Below the pieces are notes generated by a model. That model saw only the letters and a program-made list of their open reading frames with translations. It did not search any database and was not told the origin of the DNA. 7,976 nt of DNA from JAQBFJ01 sp032123435 (GTDB taxonomy: Bacteria; Verrucomicrobiota; Kiritimatiellia; UBA8416; JAQBFJ01): contig JAQBFJ010000228.1 of NCBI GenBank assembly GCA_032123435.1, positions 1 through 7,976 on the forward strand, given 5' to 3'. Numbering within the stretch: position 1 is the stretch's first letter; every line of letters begins with the position of its first letter. Below are positions 1-7,323 of this stretch, in pieces. Both the position numbers and the translations under genes were made by a program.

Positions 1-229
1 GACGGGCACTACTATTGACAAATCTATCATATATTCACCATTGGCTAACTGTTTTCCTATGAAAGACACTATATCAGATGCTGATTAAGGGAACAGGAAA
101 AAATTAGGGTGGCACTATTTCTGTTGTAATCAATTGCTAAACTGGTTGACCTGGGCTATGGAGGCGTAATAGTGTTTAGGGATAAAAGTAAGACATCAAA
201 TCGTTCATCTCGTGTAACTTGGCGGCATT
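1..229. other. 5' leader of the operon, no supported gene
   Basis: No convincing gene is seen. One plus-strand frame is open from the left edge to a TAA at 86-88 (28 codons); it could be the tail of an upstream gene but is too short to judge. Possible promoter-like pieces are TTGACA at 15-20, which lacks a well-spaced -10 box, and TTGACC at 146-151 followed after 15 bases by TAATAG at 167-172, a weak sigma-70-like pair. A small stem, ATCAG/CTGAT, lies at 73-85 with a 3-base loop and no following T-run. The operon promoter is presumably here or further upstream, but I cannot place it. Confidence 0.35.
160..164 (+). promoter_or_regulatory. Strong Shine-Dalgarno-like GGAGG out of frame with the operon's first gene
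   Basis: GGAGG lies 7 bases before a GTG at 172. That GTG opens a 65-codon frame ending at 369, which overlaps the first gene in a different frame. The long gene's own ATG at 230 has only GGCGG at 221-225, with a short 4-base gap. The site may serve a leader peptide or be chance; the 65-residue product shows no recognisable features. Confidence 0.25.
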
Positions 230-2494
230 ATGTTCAAGCCCACGCTGAAAAATCTCTTATTGTTCATGGTCGTAGGCTCACTGGTGGGCTTCCTGCTGGG
301 CACAGGAACACTGTTTGGTCCAGTGCGCTGGATAACCGCATGGGTAAGAAATGGTCCATGGAGCCCTGACGTAGAAGGTTATTTTGTCAGGCTGTTAATG
401 ATTGTTCTGATCGTAACCGTATTTGTGATTTCTCTATTGTTCACCGCCGTAGTTCTCAACACTCGTACGAAACATGTCATATGGGGTATGCCTCTTATGC
501 TTTTCATTGTGGCGGGCGTAACGCTATATATGTGGTTGAAGCCGGGCATGCTGAACGTCGCGGAAGTATTGGAATCTCATAGCGGCAAATATCGTTTTAC
601 GGTTGGTTCGTACCCAGACAGAAGCAGAATGATAGAACTCAAGAAGAGAGGATACACAGCGATCATATCGTTACTGCATCCTGCTGTGGTTCCATTTGAG
701 CCGAAATTGCTGGCAGAAGAGAAGAAGATTTCCGGCGAACTGGGAATAGAGCTTATTCACATGCCGATGCTTCCATGGATAAGCGAGAATGAAGAAGTTC
801 TGGATAAGATCAGAGATCTGGCAGTTTCAGGGACCGGGCGGTATTACATTCATTGTTACATGGGAAAGGACAGGGTCAATGTAGTCAGATCGGTCATAGA
901 ACGTGCCGGTGGTTCAATAAAGCCTGGCGTCAGCCGTTACGGGCGCAAACATCGCAGTCTTTCCGAACGAGACGCTCTTGAGCGTGGCATAATTCTTGTG
1001 CCCGAAAAAGGAGTGTATGTAATACCGTATCCAACCGATGAAGAGTATCTGACGTTTATTCTTGCGGATGATATCAGGAATGTTGTTTCCCTTTTGGATT
1101 CGGAAAAAATTGCACAAGCTGAAGGGGCTCTGCTTGCCAGGCATGGTGTCAATTATCATATTTTTCCGGTATCTGATGATCATTATGATCCGGCAATTGT
1201 TTTAAAGGCGGCTCAGCTTGTATGGAGATTGCCGAGACCGGTTGTTATTCATGGATTCAAGAACCCATCGCCGCGAACGGAGGCTTTTATACAGGCTTTT
1301 CTCAGCAACAGGGCGCCACTGCCGCCCTGTCTGTTCAAATCGTATTCTTCAACAACGGGTGGAATAGAAGTAATTGCTCCTCATGTAGCTTTGGGGTTCA
1401 GGCCGACTAGTCTTCGTGAATATGAAAATCTGCTTGATCGCGGCATCAGAAAATTTGTTTATTTCGGAAATTCTTCTTCGGATGAGGCGGCGCGAGACAG
1501 AGAGTTCATGAAAGCGGCAAGTCTGGAGTGGTATAGTTACAAATCGGATGACGCTGAATGGCCTCAAAAACTTGGGCAGGAAGGGCCATGGTATATATAT
1601 GGGCCGGAAAGCGGCATGGTCACGAATCGTATAACAGAACTTTTTGGTTCAGCTGTCCCGTCTAAGATTCTATTTGATCCGGCAGTACTTCTTGACGTAG
1701 CAGTTGAGGAAAAAGTTGATACGGCTATCAAGATTAAAAAACCAAGAGGATTTATCGAACGCATGCTTTTCTTCCTGCAGGAAGCAGTGCCTTTGCCGGG
1801 AACAGCTTTATTGCTTATGACGTTCACATTTTTCTATACCGGACTGTCTGGTGCTTATGTGGGCTGGCTGAGAATGACGAAGGGGGTCCGCACGGCGTAC
1901 ACGAGAAAGATCTTTCATTTCCTTATCTTTACCATGGCCAGCGTTATTCAGTGGCGCGGTGGCTTGTCGGCAATCATGGTTTTTGGCAGTACAACGGCCG
2001 TTTGCGTGATATACGCGGTGTTTCGCGGGAAGGGGTTCCCGTTTTATGAGGCAATGGCGCGACCGGGTGATGAGCCGCACAGAACTTTTTATATTCTTGT
2101 TCCGTTGATTACGACCGCGCTGGGTGGTGTCATATCGAATATATTCTTCATGAGATTTGCGCATATTGGTTATCTTGTCGGTGGTTGGGGAGATGCGGTT
2201 GGTGAACCAGTGGGGAGCAGATTCGGGAAACATAGATACCATGTTCCGTCGCTTCTTGGTGTGAAGGCAACACGAAGCATAGAAGGATCCATCAGTGTTT
2301 TCCTCGTTGGTTTTATCGCGGCTCTTTCGGGTTTCTTATTGATGGGAGGGATTCCGGGTCAAACGGCTCTCTTGTGCGCCGCGGCATGCGCGGCGGCGGG
2401 TATGTGTGTTGAAGCTGTAAGTACGCATGGACTAGACAATCTGACGATACAAGTTGTTGTAGCCGGCATGGCTGTTTGGATACTTGGATGTTGA
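230..2494 (+). CDS. Membrane-bound phosphatase-like / CTP-dependent lipid kinase fusion protein
   Basis: This 754-residue inner-membrane protein has three parts. Hydrophobic helices lie near residues 8-30, 53-76 and 83-103. Residues about 119-475 look like three tandem dual-specificity-phosphatase-like units. The first (119-232) has the signature HCYMGKDR at 208-215, with nucleophile Cys209 and Arg215. The second (261-362) keeps a PVSDDHYDP loop at 313-321 but has HGFKNPSPR where the active site should be. The third (377-475) has only YIYGPESG. The C-terminal part (about 525-754) is multi-helix and carries RKIFH at 559-563, GWGDAVGEPVG at 652-662 and KATRSIEGS at 679-687. These fit the SEC59/DGK1/VTE5 family of CTP-dependent polyprenol, diacylglycerol or phytol kinases, often labelled phosphatidate cytidylyltransferase. 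Family knowledge suggests it phosphorylates a membrane lipid alcohol while the phosphatase part removes phosphate from a lipid or protein; that pairing is inference. ATG 230 is chosen because an in-frame TAA at 215-217 precludes a longer form. It heads the operon, and the next ATG follows its stop by 4 bases. Confidence 0.85.
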   Translation: MFKPTLKNLLLFMVVGSLVGFLLGTGTLFGPVRWITAWVRNGPWSPDVEGYFVRLLMIVLIVTVFVISLLFTAVVLNTRTKHVIWGMPLMLFIVAGVTLYMWLKPGMLNVAEVLESHSGKYRFTVGSYPDRSRMIELKKRGYTAIISLLHPAVVPFEPKLLAEEKKISGELGIELIHMPMLPWISENEEVLDKIRDLAVSGTGRYYIHCYMGKDRVNVVRSVIERAGGSIKPGVSRYGRKHRSLSERDALERGIILVPEKGVYVIPYPTDEEYLTFILADDIRNVVSLLDSEKIAQAEGALLARHGVNYHIFPVSDDHYDPAIVLKAAQLVWRLPRPVVIHGFKNPSPRTEAFIQAFLSNRAPLPPCLFKSYSSTTGGIEVIAPHVALGFRPTSLREYENLLDRGIRKFVYFGNSSSDEAARDREFMKAASLEWYSYKSDDAEWPQKLGQEGPWYIYGPESGMVTNRITELFGSAVPSKILFDPAVLLDVAVEEKVDTAIKIKKPRGFIERMLFFLQEAVPLPGTALLLMTFTFFYTGLSGAYVGWLRMTKGVRTAYTRKIFHFLIFTMASVIQWRGGLSAIMVFGSTTAVCVIYAVFRGKGFPFYEAMARPGDEPHRTFYILVPLITTALGGVISNIFFMRFAHIGYLVGGWGDAVGEPVGSRFGKHRYHVPSLLGVKATRSIEGSISVFLVGFIAALSGFLLMGGIPGQTALLCAAACAAAGMCVEAVSTHGLDNLTIQVVVAGMAVWILGC

Positions 2495-2498
2495 TTAT

Positions 2499-3632
2499 AT
2501 GGATTTAGTGACGGCATTAAAGGATGTTTTCGGTGGGTATACGGCGCTCTACGCTGTCTGGGCCTGGTTTGTCCTTATATTCTTTCTTGTCTCTGCTGTC
2601 GTGCATCTTTTTGTCAGCAGATGGAAAAATGATCATTCTCAGCACAGCATGGAAAAGATCTTTCCTGTATTTGATTTGCTTGCCGAAGAGATTAAATCAG
2701 GGCGGGTTGATGTCGGCAGGATAAAGCAAACGGTATTCCGAGCGAGATACGGGTTGTTTGCTTTGTACATCGAAAACAATTCCAATTCGTCTGACAGGGA
2801 ACATGATTCGGAGTCGTTGCGCGTTATAGCGCGTGAATCAGGATTTGCGGACCATTTGCGCAGACGCGCTGTGAGCGGCCGCCGATGGAAGCGCGCGCTG
2901 GCGATACGCGGTCTGGTATATTTGAAAGATAATGATAACATTGATGTTTTCCGTCGTGTTCTCGAAAAAGATCGTTTTCAATATTCAGTCTATTCAGCTT
3001 CGCTTGGTCTTGCCGCCTGTGGTGATGTATCTTCGCTGGCGAAGATACTTAAGGCTCTCTACGTTGATGAACCGTCCAACAGGGATATGATTCTTGCTGT
3101 TGTTTCCTGGTTTGACTCAGCCGCGGTTGAGCCGTTAACGAGGATGCTGGAATCAGAAGATATTCCGCCTTTACTGCAGAGCACGCTGGCTGATTTTCTT
3201 GGCACACTGAAACACGCTCCTGCCGGCGGGGTTATAGCGCGTTTGTTGAACGACAGCACGGATACTGAGGCGAAGATTCATTTTGTTGAAGCGCTGGAAA
3301 AAATAGGATCCAGAGAGAATTGCGCGTTGATAGAATCCTGTTTGAGTGACGCCGACTTTCGCCTTCGATTGAAAGCAATTAACGCTCTGGAACGAATAGG
3401 AGGAGTGGAATTTTTGGCAAAAGCCGAAGAAGTGATGGGTGATGAAAACCATTGGGTAAGAAGAAATGCTGCCGAAGCCATGTCACGTATGGGTGAGCGC
3501 GGCATTGCGCGATTGAAGGAGATGGCGTTGTCGCAGGACGCCGCGCGGCGACGTTCGGCCAAAATGGTTCTTGCTGATCTTGAATTCAAAAGGATGCGTT
3601 GGAGATACAGATATGCTGACAGTATTCCATAG
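2499..3632 (+). CDS. Membrane-anchored HEAT-repeat protein
   Basis: This 377-residue protein has one hydrophobic helix near residues 17-39, followed by the basic SRWKND stretch, which predicts a cytoplasmic soluble part. From about residue 130 to 360 it is built of paired helices with the spacing and Ala/Leu/Arg pattern of HEAT or PBS-lyase-like repeats, for example RWKRALAIRGLVYLKDND, the segment around RLKAINALERIGG, and WVRRNAAEAMSRMGERG. Such repeats act as protein-binding scaffolds and no catalytic motif is visible. The frame is also open from a TTG at 2484, which would overlap the upstream gene by 11 bases; ATG 2499 is preferred as the stronger codon, with GGATG at 2486-2490 as a weak ribosome site. 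Its 3' end overlaps the glycosyltransferase gene by 20 bases, so it likely works with that membrane synthase as an assembly or regulatory partner. That role is inferred from context only. Confidence 0.85.
   Translation: MDLVTALKDVFGGYTALYAVWAWFVLIFFLVSAVVHLFVSRWKNDHSQHSMEKIFPVFDLLAEEIKSGRVDVGRIKQTVFRARYGLFALYIENNSNSSDREHDSESLRVIARESGFADHLRRRAVSGRRWKRALAIRGLVYLKDNDNIDVFRRVLEKDRFQYSVYSASLGLAACGDVSSLAKILKALYVDEPSNRDMILAVVSWFDSAAVEPLTRMLESEDIPPLLQSTLADFLGTLKHAPAGGVIARLLNDSTDTEAKIHFVEALEKIGSRENCALIESCLSDADFRLRLKAINALERIGGVEFLAKAEEVMGDENHWVRRNAAEAMSRMGERGIARLKEMALSQDAARRRSAKMVLADLEFKRMRWRYRYADSIP
3601..3604 (+). promoter_or_regulatory. Ribosome binding site that sets the glycosyltransferase start
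   Basis: GGAG lies 8 bases before ATG 3613, inside the end of the HEAT-repeat gene. The frame is open further up to an earlier start-like codon at 3571, but nothing similar precedes that site, so 3613 is preferred. Confidence 0.6.
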
Positions 3633-5049
3633 CGCGGTTTATATAAGTGATTGGTTCGTGTTCTGGTATTTTGTTCTTCTGAACGCGATCTATATGCTGC
3701 TTATCGCCATTGCCGCCAGAGAGATGTTGCGTTACGCAAACGAGAGAAAGATACAGCATATGGTCTCCCTGCCTCCCGAATTCATGAAGCCTTACTCGGT
3801 TCTGGTTCCGGCTTTCAATGAGGAAATTTCAATAATTGAGTCCGTCAAAGCTTTGCTCAATCTGGATTATCCGGAATACGAAGTAATTGTATGCAACGAC
3901 GGTTCAACGGATGGAACCATGGCCGTTTTGAAGGAAGCATTCCGGCTTGAGAAGGTTGATGTGGAAAAGGAGGATCGTTTCCCATGCGGCCGTATAAAGG
4001 ATGTATATTATTCCAGGGCCTACGCGCGACTTATGGTTATCGACAAGGAAAACGGGGGAAAATCCGACGCTTTAAATGCTGCGGCGAGTTTCGGGCGTTA
4101 TCCGTATGTCTGCGCCGTTGACGCTGATTCGTTGTTGTCGGAAGACAGTATGGGCAAACTTATGCAGAGGTTTGTTGCCGTTCCCGGCAGTATAGCGGTG
4201 GGTGGGGTAGTGCGCCTGTCAAATGGAGCTGTCTTAAAGGACAGCCGGATAGCGCAATTAAAAATGCCGCGGAATATGACGGAACGGATTCAGATCGTGG
4301 AATATTTCAGGGCCTTTCTTTTCGGCCGGGTAGGTCTGGCTAAAATGAATGTGCTTATGATCATTTCAGGCGCGTTCGGTGTGTTTCGTCAGGATGTACT
4401 CAGCATGATTGGCGGATGGGATCGCAAAGCGATAGGCGAGGATATGGAACTTGTTGTTCGCCTGCAGAAATTTATAGACAGACATAAACAGAAGATTGTC
4501 TTTGCCCCCGAGCCGGTTTGCTGGACCCAGGCTCCCCGTACGCTTGGGATGCTTTCGATACAACGTGATCGCTGGCAAAGGGCATTGTTGCAGTGCCTCA
4601 TTAAACATGCCGGCATGCTGTTTAATCCGCGTTACGGGATGATTGGCCTTATAGGGTTTCCGTATTATTTTTTCTTTGAACTTCTTGGTACGGTAATAGA
4701 ATTCTTGGGTTATCCGCTCGTGATAGGCAGTTTTATATTGGGCATTATAAATCTTAAATTCTTTCTTCTGTTTATGGGAATTGCGATTTTATGGGGATTA
4801 TGCATCTCGGTCACAGCGCTTGTTCTGGCGGAGCTTTCTTACAGGAGATATCCCGGCCGCGTTGCCTTGTGGCAGCTTATTCAGGCTGCCTTTTATGAAA
4901 ATTTCGGATATAGACAGCTGCATTCATTCTGGAGGTTCAAGGGAATGGTAAGATATCTTTTTTTGGGGCGAAAAACAGAGTGGGGGCAAAGACTCCGTCA
5001 AGGGTTTGATGAGACATATGAACAGGAAACAAAACATGAACAACTGTAA
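3613..5049 (+). CDS. Family 2 processive glycosyltransferase (polysaccharide synthase-like)
   Basis: This 478-residue inner-membrane protein has the layout of bacterial polysaccharide synthases such as PgaC, hyaluronan synthase and YaiP. An N-terminal helix lies near 14-35. A cytoplasmic GT-A domain (about 55-325) contains YSVLVPAFNEE, DGSTDG at 96-101, the DAD metal-binding motif at 170-172, the GED catalytic-base motif at 275-277 and the QRDRW form of QxxRW at 317-321. C-terminal helices follow near 343-363, 365-380 and 383-406. All motifs expected for a processive beta-glycosyltransferase using a nucleotide sugar are intact; the sugar cannot be read from sequence. No PilZ domain is seen, so no c-di-GMP control is evident within the protein. 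It starts 20 bases inside the HEAT-repeat gene and overlaps the following TPR-barrel gene by 14 bases, which points to translational coupling and a joint role in making and exporting a glycan. Confidence 0.92.
   Translation: MLTVFHSAVYISDWFVFWYFVLLNAIYMLLIAIAAREMLRYANERKIQHMVSLPPEFMKPYSVLVPAFNEEISIIESVKALLNLDYPEYEVIVCNDGSTDGTMAVLKEAFRLEKVDVEKEDRFPCGRIKDVYYSRAYARLMVIDKENGGKSDALNAAASFGRYPYVCAVDADSLLSEDSMGKLMQRFVAVPGSIAVGGVVRLSNGAVLKDSRIAQLKMPRNMTERIQIVEYFRAFLFGRVGLAKMNVLMIISGAFGVFRQDVLSMIGGWDRKAIGEDMELVVRLQKFIDRHKQKIVFAPEPVCWTQAPRTLGMLSIQRDRWQRALLQCLIKHAGMLFNPRYGMIGLIGFPYYFFFELLGTVIEFLGYPLVIGSFILGIINLKFFLLFMGIAILWGLCISVTALVLAELSYRRYPGRVALWQLIQAAFYENFGYRQLHSFWRFKGMVRYLFLGRKTEWGQRLRQGFDETYEQETKHEQL
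5024..5028 (+). promoter_or_regulatory. Ribosome binding site that sets the TPR-barrel gene start
   Basis: AGGAA lies 7 bases before ATG 5036, within the last codons of the glycosyltransferase gene. Earlier in-frame starts (TTG 5006, ATG 5009, ATG 5018) have at best AGGG at 5001-5004, too close to be ideal, and would lengthen the region before the signal peptide. Confidence 0.55.
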
Positions 5050-6244
5050 AAGTAAGATGACGCTGGTACAAATTGTGTCTTGTCTTCTATTGGTCTTTAC
5101 CAGCGCCGTCGCGTCGCGGGCACAAAGCTATGCCGAGCGCATGGATAATGCCCGGTCAATGCGGCTTTCGGGGCATGTTGAGGAGGCCATGGAGATTTAC
5201 AGCGTGATATTGAACGATAATCCTCGCGACGTTGACGCTCTTGTGGGACGAGCATATTGTTTGCTGAGAGACTCTGAAAAGCTGGACGCGGCTTTGTCTG
5301 ATTTTCAAAAAGTCGTTGTGCTGACACCTCGTTATGTTGATGCTTACATAGGCTGTGCGATTGTCCTGCGCCGCAATGGTGACTGGGAAGGCGCCGAACA
5401 GATCCTGCTCAAGTGTGAAAAGGAATGTTCAGATGACGTAAAGAAGTTGAGATATCTTGCCGAAAGCGCCTGGCGTGAAGGGCAGTTTGTTATCGCCCGG
5501 CGCCTTGACACTCAGTATGGGTTGGAGAAGAACAGGTCTTTACTGCCTTATCCGTCCCGTGTTTCAGTTGGTTCTTCCCGCGCCTGGCTCGAATGGGGCG
5601 ATGATTGGCATTCGGAAGATGTTGGCGTTTCTCACAGACCGAGGCCGGATATATCCCTGCAGGCTGGTTATGAACATTGCCGGAGATATGGCCAAGACGA
5701 TTGGATTGCCGATATCGGGGCCGGTTATCGGCACAGTTATCGCACTTCTTTAAGCTGGGCCGGCGCGTTCTCCGATAATTCTGGTTTTCTTGCGAAGCAA
5801 AAACACAGGTTCAGTATTGACAGGAAGATCTTGAAAAGAACATCTATTGAAGCCGGGGCGGGGTTCAGCAATTATGGCGAACATTGGTCCAGGCGAGGGA
5901 TATTTCAAACGGAACAGAGAGCTGGCAATTTTTACGGCAGATACAGGCTGGATGCCGGCAAAGACACTCACGATGAGACGGTCGCGACTCATACTTTTGC
6001 GGTCGGTTATGACAAGGAGCTTCGATATTCCCTGATGTTAAGTTACAGTGACGGCGAAGAGACGGTGGAAATTGCCAGAAATGACAATTTTGAGTTTAGA
6101 AATGATACGGTTGACACGTTCTACGCGCGATTAGGGTTTTATTTCAGGGAAACAGAGGGCTTTTATCTTGGCCTGCTCCGAGAAAGCCGCAATGGCCAAC
6201 TGTTTCGCAAAGGCATCAATGTGTCTCTTTTCAAGAGGTTCTGA
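5036..6244 (+). CDS. TPR-containing outer-membrane beta-barrel protein, YaiO-like
   Basis: This 402-residue precursor begins with a signal peptide: basic KSK near residues 5-7, a hydrophobic stretch about 9-25, and a likely cut after SRA at 27-29. Residues about 32-163 form three to four TPR units, including HVEEAMEIYSVILNDNP, LDAALSDFQKVVVLTP and WEGAEQILLKCEKE. From about 173 to the end, alternating hydrophobic/polar strands rich in aromatic and glycine residues (ISLQAGYEH, IADIGAGYRHSY, FYGRYRLDAG, FYARLGFYFRE) end in VSLFKRF. A terminal Phe is the usual outer-membrane barrel signal. The plan of periplasmic TPRs followed by a small barrel matches YaiO-family proteins and is reminiscent of the exporter PgaA, though this barrel is shorter. 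It likely helps a glycan made by the overlapping synthase gene across the periplasm and outer membrane; this is inference from pairing. It is the last gene of the operon. Confidence 0.85.
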   Translation: MNNCKSKMTLVQIVSCLLLVFTSAVASRAQSYAERMDNARSMRLSGHVEEAMEIYSVILNDNPRDVDALVGRAYCLLRDSEKLDAALSDFQKVVVLTPRYVDAYIGCAIVLRRNGDWEGAEQILLKCEKECSDDVKKLRYLAESAWREGQFVIARRLDTQYGLEKNRSLLPYPSRVSVGSSRAWLEWGDDWHSEDVGVSHRPRPDISLQAGYEHCRRYGQDDWIADIGAGYRHSYRTSLSWAGAFSDNSGFLAKQKHRFSIDRKILKRTSIEAGAGFSNYGEHWSRRGIFQTEQRAGNFYGRYRLDAGKDTHDETVATHTFAVGYDKELRYSLMLSYSDGEETVEIARNDNFEFRNDTVDTFYARLGFYFRETEGFYLGLLRESRNGQLFRKGINVSLFKRF

Positions 6245-6259
6245 TCGGTAAAGCCGTGG

Positions 6260-7228
6260 TCAATTTTGCGGGTGCGAGTTTCTACCACGTATAGAGGAGC
6301 AATCCTGCTTCAGGGCCATGCGGCGGCAGGCCGACGGAGTCATGCCGAAATGATTCTTGAAACACTGGGCGAAATGCTGACTGCTGGCGAATGCAAATTC
6401 CAAGGCGATGTTGGTTATGGGTTCAGAAGATTTGAGCAGTTTTTCCATGGATTTGTTGAGACGAAGCCGCATGCGATATTTGGCTGGAGTTATTCCCGTC
6501 TGCTTGTGAAAGAGCTCATAAAGGTGCACCGCGCTCAATCCTGACGCGCGCGCGATCTGGACTTTAGAGACGCGCTTCGTCAGATGCCGCTCGATAAAAC
6601 GTCTGGCGCGTTCCACGGCTTTATACTCAGGAGTTCTTTCCCTGGCTGATAAAGAACGCAGTATGTGTGCGAATGCTTCGAACAGAAGACTGCGAGTCAA
6701 TACGGCATCAAGAACGGATCCCTGCGCATCCGCATAACGCAGGGACGCGGTCCGCAGCGCGAGAAAGGCGGCATGAAATTCCGGACAGGCGTGGACGACA
6801 CGGTTTCCTGCGCTCTTGAGCACGTTCAGACATTCTTCCATTTCTTCCATGGATGTGAAAGGAGGGCAGGGCCACGGTGGATTCGGCCAGACGCACGCGA
6901 GCAAATATGTGCATGGCATCATCACATCAAAGGCGCACCGGTGGAATGTGCCGGGTTGCAGAAGGTAAATATCACCGCCATGAGCGCTCAGCCGCGAACC
7001 GTCGTCGAGTTCCATGTCTATGACTCCGTCATACACGTAGGATATCTCGTAAAGCGGGCCGCTGGAGGCGCGGGTTTCGGGAAAAGCCTTGCTGATGTTC
7101 CATATTCCGGCCCTGCCCATCAGCGGATTGGCAACTGCTTCAAGATTGAGCCGTGTTCTGTAATCGTGATGTGTCGCCAGTGAACCGGGCGAGGATGAGT
7201 GCTGCCTTGTTTTCTTGTGAAATTTCAT
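6260..7228 (-). CDS. AraC-family transcriptional regulator with cupin sensor domain
   Basis: This 322-residue cytoplasmic DNA-binding protein has an N-terminal cupin-like ligand domain (about 35-115) with the segment VIDMELDDG at 69-77 and GGDIYLLQPGTFHRC at 84-98, typical of AraC-type sugar sensors. The C-terminal domain (about 203-305) carries two helix-turn-helix units: the first around IARASGLSAVHLYELF (225-240), the second around IALEFAFASSQHFAQCFK (274-291), followed by the family signature NHFGMTP. A mostly helical linker (about 125-200) joins them. Start ATG at 7228-7226 is supported by AGGA at 7239-7236. It converges on the TPR-barrel gene with a gap of 15 bases, so it is not part of that operon. 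The neighbouring gene to its right starts a secreted protein; control of carbohydrate-related genes would fit the family, but the target is not shown. Confidence 0.93.
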   Translation of the reverse strand: MKFHKKTRQHSSSPGSLATHHDYRTRLNLEAVANPLMGRAGIWNISKAFPETRASSGPLYEISYVYDGVIDMELDDGSRLSAHGGDIYLLQPGTFHRCAFDVMMPCTYLLACVWPNPPWPCPPFTSMEEMEECLNVLKSAGNRVVHACPEFHAAFLALRTASLRYADAQGSVLDAVLTRSLLFEAFAHILRSLSARERTPEYKAVERARRFIERHLTKRVSKVQIARASGLSAVHLYELFHKQTGITPAKYRMRLRLNKSMEKLLKSSEPITNIALEFAFASSQHFAQCFKNHFGMTPSACRRMALKQDCSSIRGRNSHPQN

Positions 7229-7235
7229 GCAATAA

Positions 7236-7239
7236 TCCT
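7236..7239 (-). promoter_or_regulatory. Ribosome binding site of the AraC-family gene
   Basis: The minus strand reads AGGA here, 7 bases before the ATG at 7228, which supports the chosen start. Confidence 0.6.
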
Positions 7240-7323
7240 ATCTATACATCAGCCGAATGCAAGCGTATTTATGCCTGTTTTTGCGGGATTTTCCCCATCC
7301 CGGCAGTGTTCGGCTAATGTTTG

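Noticed and set aside
15..45. TTGACA as a sigma-70 -35 box
   Set aside because: No acceptable -10 box is found 16-18 bases downstream.
110..125. Sigma-54-like element, TGGCAC followed by CTGTT
   Set aside because: The -24 half matches but the -12 half lacks the key GC, so the site is not convincing.
1808..2242. 144-codon minus-strand open frame inside the kinase domain region
   Set aside because: It is antisense to conserved kinase motifs and its composition (Arg/His/Thr-rich) fits a shadow frame.
2377..2395. GC-rich perfect 7-bp inverted repeat (CGCCGCG / CGCGGCG)
   Set aside because: It lies in Ala-rich codons of the kinase domain and is explained by repeated GCN codons.
6665..7183. 172-codon plus-strand open frame opposite the AraC gene
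   Set aside because: It is fully antisense to a clear AraC-family gene and shows no domain, membrane or secretion signal.
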